Source: Paracyclopina nana
Lineage: Eukaryota > Arthropoda > Copepoda > Cyclopoida > Cyclopettidae
Length of the DNA: 64,000 bases
NCBI GenBank assembly: GCA_019096065.1
Contig: JAGUCH010000006.1
Coordinates: forward strand, 2,624,001 to 2,688,000
Direction: 5' to 3'
Positions 59,936 through 64,000 of this stretch are shown piece by piece; the first letter of the stretch is position 1; every line of letters begins with the position of its first letter. The position numbers and the translations under genes are program-made. The notes under the pieces are model-generated. The model was not told the DNA's origin. It did not search any database and saw only the letters and a program-made list of their open reading frames with translations.

Positions 59936-61239
59936 TGGGCTGCAAAACTTTTTTCGAGCCACTGCTGCAACAGAGAGAAAAGCTACAATGCGAACGGGTG
60001 CTTTGTCCAGCTGATGAGCATCCCGGCGGCCACCATTTTGCTTGTGGACCGCATGGGAAAATGCCGGCTACAATGAAGAAAGCTGCTGCAAATGGAAAGT
60101 TGGGCTGCTGCTATTGCTATGTAGGTATATACGTAGATGGGAAAAAATCTTGCAAAGATTACCTGAAGAGGCCACAACAGACGCGCTATATACGGATATA
60201 GAAAGCAGGTTAGCAAAATTGCCTCAAGGGAGAAAAAGGGCTAAAAATCATTTGCCAATTAATTAAGCACAGAATGCATAATGTCAGCTAAAGGCTATAA
60301 GAATGCACTTTGTCTTGCAAATCTTCTTGTCATAAAAGGAGAAGCGTTACAAATGATAGGAATTGGATCAAATTGAACAGGGCTTTTAGCAATTGAATGC
60401 CTTAGCAACACAACTCACAATTTAGAAAGTTCATGGCTTCATTACATAAATGGATCGTAAACGCATGTCGGCAAAATTCCTCTTGAGAAAGTACTTTGTA
60501 TTCAGAGCTTTAAAGTGATAAAAATGAATACGTGGAGCACTGAAATATTTTGTGGGCACAGTTTCTTAAATTATGGCATGTTGCCTCGATCTATGATACT
60601 TTTTTAAAGGTTGTAGTCCGTTTTGGGTGCTAAAATATTATGATACTAAATGCACCTGAATTTTTTCAAGGCCGAAGTCATCACGAGGAAAAGATTTCCT
60701 TGTGGCCGACCGCTAAAAAAATATGCATGCAAGGCTAAAATGGTCAAAATTCCCCCCTATACCTCGTAAAGCACTGGAAATATCTAACAAAAAACAGTAT
60801 ATTCTTATGGACTAATGTTTCATAGAAAAATGCAAGTTTTTTTGTTTGTCCACTGTGAATAAAGTTGCGAAGGACAACAAAGGTCGTCTGTCATCTTGAG
60901 GAATTACCAAAACTTGGCTCAGTGAGGTTTTCTTTAATTTTCATCGTCATCATTGACGTCATTGACTGCATGTATTCTAGTATTCATAGGTACACATATT
61001 CTCACGTTTTCTTAGCCAACGCCAATAAAAGGACGATTCCACTCAAAACAGATCCAGTGCAGATAGTTAAGCTGCGGACAAAAAATAAGCATAAATATTT
61101 ACAATTGGCTACCTTCGTCGTTTTTTGCACTGATTGCTAACTATACTACAACAGAGGCACCTTTGAATAAAGAGCTTAGCCGGCGCTGCACTCTTCAAAA
61201 AAAGTAGGGATAAGAAAGCCACCATGAAATTCGCGCGAT
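59936..61239. other. intergenic, no gene seen
   Basis: Probably includes the SERCA promoter on the left. Small ORFs around 60.0-60.3 kb on both strands overlap and look like chance. Confidence 0.45.
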
Positions 61240-63889
61240 TCATGGCCAAATAGCTAACCTGCATATCAGGTCACTGTAGGGATTGAAAAAATGATAAATC
61301 ATTATCTACTTACAAGAGTAGTCTTTTTCTCTGCTTGTTATGCTTCCAAGGCCTGTATTTTGTCACATGCACGCCTGTGGTGTCGTTTTGAAATGCCAAC
61401 AAAATATCCTGGGCCCTGTTGAAATAATAGTTGCAAAAGGGTGCAAGCAGTAAAGGAAAAACTTAATGTAGCAGCAAAGTTAGAAACCTTGAAGAAGCAG
61501 GAGGGCAGCATTCTTCTTGCACAAATATTTAAACATACACTTGTGTAGGGTCAAATAACAATAAAACGTGACATGCTCTCTAGGCTAAATAGTACACTAA
61601 CGTTTTTTGGTTTGGAACAGCCACAATACTTTCATGCTGAGATATTTGCTTCACATCCACGGATCCATAACGAGCAAGCATTTGCGCAATCTGAAAGATT
61701 CACTTGAAAGATCCACCACTGAAGCGAAAATAAATGTATAAAGTTTACTCGAGTTTGCGGAAAGTCTTTGGAAGTCACAAATAAACACGTAGGTCTCTCC
61801 GACTTGGGATCACACTGAGCAAGATCAATGTAGCTGATAGAACCTCGGCCCAAATTGATCATATTGCAGTACTGAAGTATGCTTCCAAGCTGCTCGGAGA
61901 ACTTCAAAGGCCTCATTTTCCCATGGGAGCTAAAACACACAAATCTACTATAAATTGTGGAAAAATGAGTAGCTCATCATACATGTAATTCAGAGCAGCC
62001 ATGGAATGCGCGATTTTGACAAAAACTGAGCCTGACATGAACGCATCGTAGCCCGCTTCGTGACAAGAATCCGGATGATTTAAGTACTTGACTGAGTTTT
62101 CGGAATGCGCAATTTCAGGCATATAAAATTGCATCGATGCCAGTAGCTTGGGTTCCCTTATATTCAGATGTAGCTCACCAAGCGAAGTGTGTCGCAAATG
62201 ATCTAAAAGAGACTTTTGAAAAATGATTGAGCTTTTCATATGTGAAAAAAACCTGCAAGTTCTGACAGCTTGTCAGTCGCCTCAAATTGTCGCCTGGAAC
62301 AAAAGGCCAAATGCTTCGTGTCGTACACTTGAGGAAATGCCTCGTGGACGACAGCTTTGAACGCCTCATAATTGGCTGGCAACTCATCTATGAATTGCTG
62401 GTAAATGCGAGCCAAGTCAGATAAGCAATTGTGCCCAACAATCACTTTTTGGCTACGAATAATTTCTCGCATCACCCTTGAGAATCCGAGCATTTCATTC
62501 ACAATTGCTGCTTTGAGATCAAATTCTTGGGAACACCCAGCATAAACGTTGAACTGCAAAAGTAGAAGCTGTAGATGATGAGAGCATTAAAGTGCTAAGT
62601 TGTACGTGAAGCACGTGCGAGCTTAGTGCACGTACTACTCGGTAGGGAAAAAAGCAGTAATGGGCCAGAAAGAGAAAGTTGAGGCAAAAGTCAACTTCAA
62701 TCAATCACAAACAGTATCTGCACATATACAGTCTGTCTGTTTAAAATTGGACGGTGCGGGAATCAAAAGTTTGTGTTATAAATTCATGAATTTTGAGGCG
62801 TAATGGGTATCGTTGGAAAGCTTGAACCTTAGGACATCTTTTTTGTTTTCTGACAAAATGAAAAATATTAATATGAATTCCGCGTGACAGCAATAAATAA
62901 ATGATGCATCAGTTCTTTTTGTGACGATTTTTTGTGTTGACTTGGGAAAATTGAATTTTCTCGGTTTTTTCCCATTAAAATTGATTTTTCTATTTTTACA
63001 AAAAAGATGGGAAAAGACTCAATCTTTCCAACGATATCATTTATAAGTATTGTATTTCTTGAATATGCGACACAAAGTTTAGATTCCTATACCGTCCAAT
63101 TTTGAACGGACAGACTGTTTAAGAGATCACCTACCTTGTCCAAGGAATGACTCGTGGCTGATGACAAGTGCGGAAAGCGTAGCTGCACTTCATCATGAAG
63201 AATATACTTTGCTCCAGGTGACAAGGCCCCAATGTCAGTCTCATAGCATTCATCCTTGCTGATGTCAGCCAATGCTTTGCATATTTCTTCAATTCGAGAG
63301 GCCTCATCAAAGGATAAATTCCTCTCTGTAGATTGTGCAAGAGACTTTTGCTCAATGTCATTTCTGAGCTGTTTTTCTTGAGTCTGATTTAGAAAGGAAA
63401 TTCCCTCGTGAAAAACCTATTGTGTAAGCTTAGGTCTCAAGGATGTCAGACGAGAGAAAAAAGATAGTTGTTGTTACCTTGTTAAAGTCAAAGTTGTGGC
63501 GAGCAAGAAATTCAAAGCTAGAAGATTGGAAGAGGAAACGAGGATCTATGCTTGAAAAAGAGCGTGGGCATAAATAAAAGTTGTAAGTTGCGGCCTCATA
63601 GCCAAAATTGCATTGCTTGAACATTGACAGGCCAATTTGGGTGATGAACGACTTTTGAGCTGAACTCCGAATTTTTCCATATCTCCCGGCTCCATCGTCA
63701 AATAAGCTAGAGGAGCCAAGTTGATTTTTTTTAAAGTTGAAATTTGTAATTTTCCCACCTAGGTTGGCTACTTGGTTCAGCGTTGAGAGCTGAAAATTCT
63801 GCGTCAAAAGCGATAAAGGAACATGCTTGGATTTCCTTTTGAATCCGCGGAAGCAGATCCTCAAAATTATTTCGAGTAACGTCAGTCAT
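61240..63889 (-). CDS. PNLDC1/PARN-family poly(A)-type 3' exoribonuclease
   Basis: A DEDDh (CAF1-family) 3'-to-5' exonuclease. Exons (-): 63889-63759, 63706-63478, 63416-63135, 62553-62253, 62202-61983, 61929-61749, 61690-61602, 61415-61314, 61273-61240. Phases agree, giving 522 aa. The catalytic residues are present: D and E in AFDAEF, D in VGHNCLSDLARI, and H plus D in HEAGYDAFMSG. FNFYxxP-like and SSSFEFLARHNFDFNK blocks match the family. Length is near PNLDC1 (the piRNA 3' trimming enzyme, ~520 aa), shorter than PARN (~640), so PNLDC1 is favoured. An RRM-like remnant follows the nuclease. The last 34-bp exon is the least certain; a TM anchor as in PNLDC1 was not found in this frame. A MITE lies in intron 3. 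Confidence 0.88.
62729..63117. mobile_element. 389-bp mariner-like MITE in intron 3 of the exonuclease gene
   Basis: The ends are inverted repeats of about 28 bp (CAGTCTGTCTGTTTAAAATT against CAGTCTGTCCGTTCAAAATT on the other strand), with further inverted similarity inside (ATCGTTGGAAAG on both sides). The CAGT start and the TA on the left fit a Tc1/mariner-type element; the right flank is TT, so the duplication is decayed or the boundary is off by a base. It has no ORF. Confidence 0.7.
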
Positions 63890-64000
63890 CACGAAAATAC
63901 TGAGTTGTTTACATTTTATTTACCGCAACTTTAGTTTATAACCACGCAACCTATCAATAATTGCTAACCTGGATCACGAGCGTAGTGGGGTTAAAATACA
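63890..64000. other. right edge, promoter side of the exonuclease gene
   Basis: A hundred bases of AT-rich sequence before the window ends. No exon can be supported. Confidence 0.4.

Noticed and set aside
61200..61260. TM-like segment in another frame at the 3' end of the exonuclease gene
   Set aside because: A hydrophobic frame resembling a PNLDC1 anchor exists, but no splice choice found puts it in phase with the preceding exon, so I used the short ending.

Overview
The window is nuclear DNA of an animal, most likely an arthropod and probably a non-insect pancrustacean. It has spliced genes with GT-AG introns (many 50-100 bp, some several kb), AATAAA signals, TATA boxes and no operons. The genes include an AA15-type LPMO pair, a PDGF/VEGF-related factor, a Grindelwald-like receptor and a MuSK/Nrk kinase that keeps its kringle. 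The species cannot be named from the sequence. Exon structures were worked out by hand from splice motifs, phase continuity and remembered family sequences; no search was run.

Layout: 1-350 (-) start of an MFS transporter running off the left edge. 1.3-5.3 kb mostly non-coding, with a TATA box and possible upstream exons. 5.3-12.2 kb (+) a 1368-residue PTB-domain scaffold. 12.8-13.4 kb (-) a small secreted cysteine-rich protein. 14.0-22.6 kb (-) a CaM-kinase kinase (CaMKK) whose N-terminal exons lie kilobases upstream of its kinase exons. 22.7-26.5 kb no gene seen. 26.5-31.7 kb (-) WASHC4/SWIP, head-to-head with 32.3-36.1 kb (+) mitochondrial RNA polymerase POLRMT. 37.4-44.7 kb (+) a MuSK/Nrk receptor tyrosine kinase with Ig, Ig, Frizzled, kringle, TM and kinase. 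44.7-45.75 kb a 1040-bp inverted-repeat transposable element whose 8-bp target duplication includes the kinase stop codon. 46.0-46.5 kb (-) a secreted 8-Cys protein. 46.9-47.7 kb (-) a PDGF/VEGF-like factor with a C-terminal membrane anchor. 50.3-53.5 kb (+) two AA15 LPMO genes flanking a lysine-rich transcription unit. 53.6-54.1 kb (-) a Grindelwald-like TNF-receptor protein. 55.4-58.9 kb (-) SERCA. 61.2-63.9 kb (-) a PNLDC1/PARN-type 3' exonuclease with a small MITE in an intron.

Most genes are unrelated housekeeping or signalling genes. The functional clusters are the LPMO pair (chitin/polysaccharide oxidation) and the divergent WASHC4/POLRMT pair. The least expected features are the transposon at the Nrk stop codon, the membrane-anchored growth factor, the possible alternative lysine-rich tail of LPMO 1, and the DLG/PPE kinase motifs of CaMKK.
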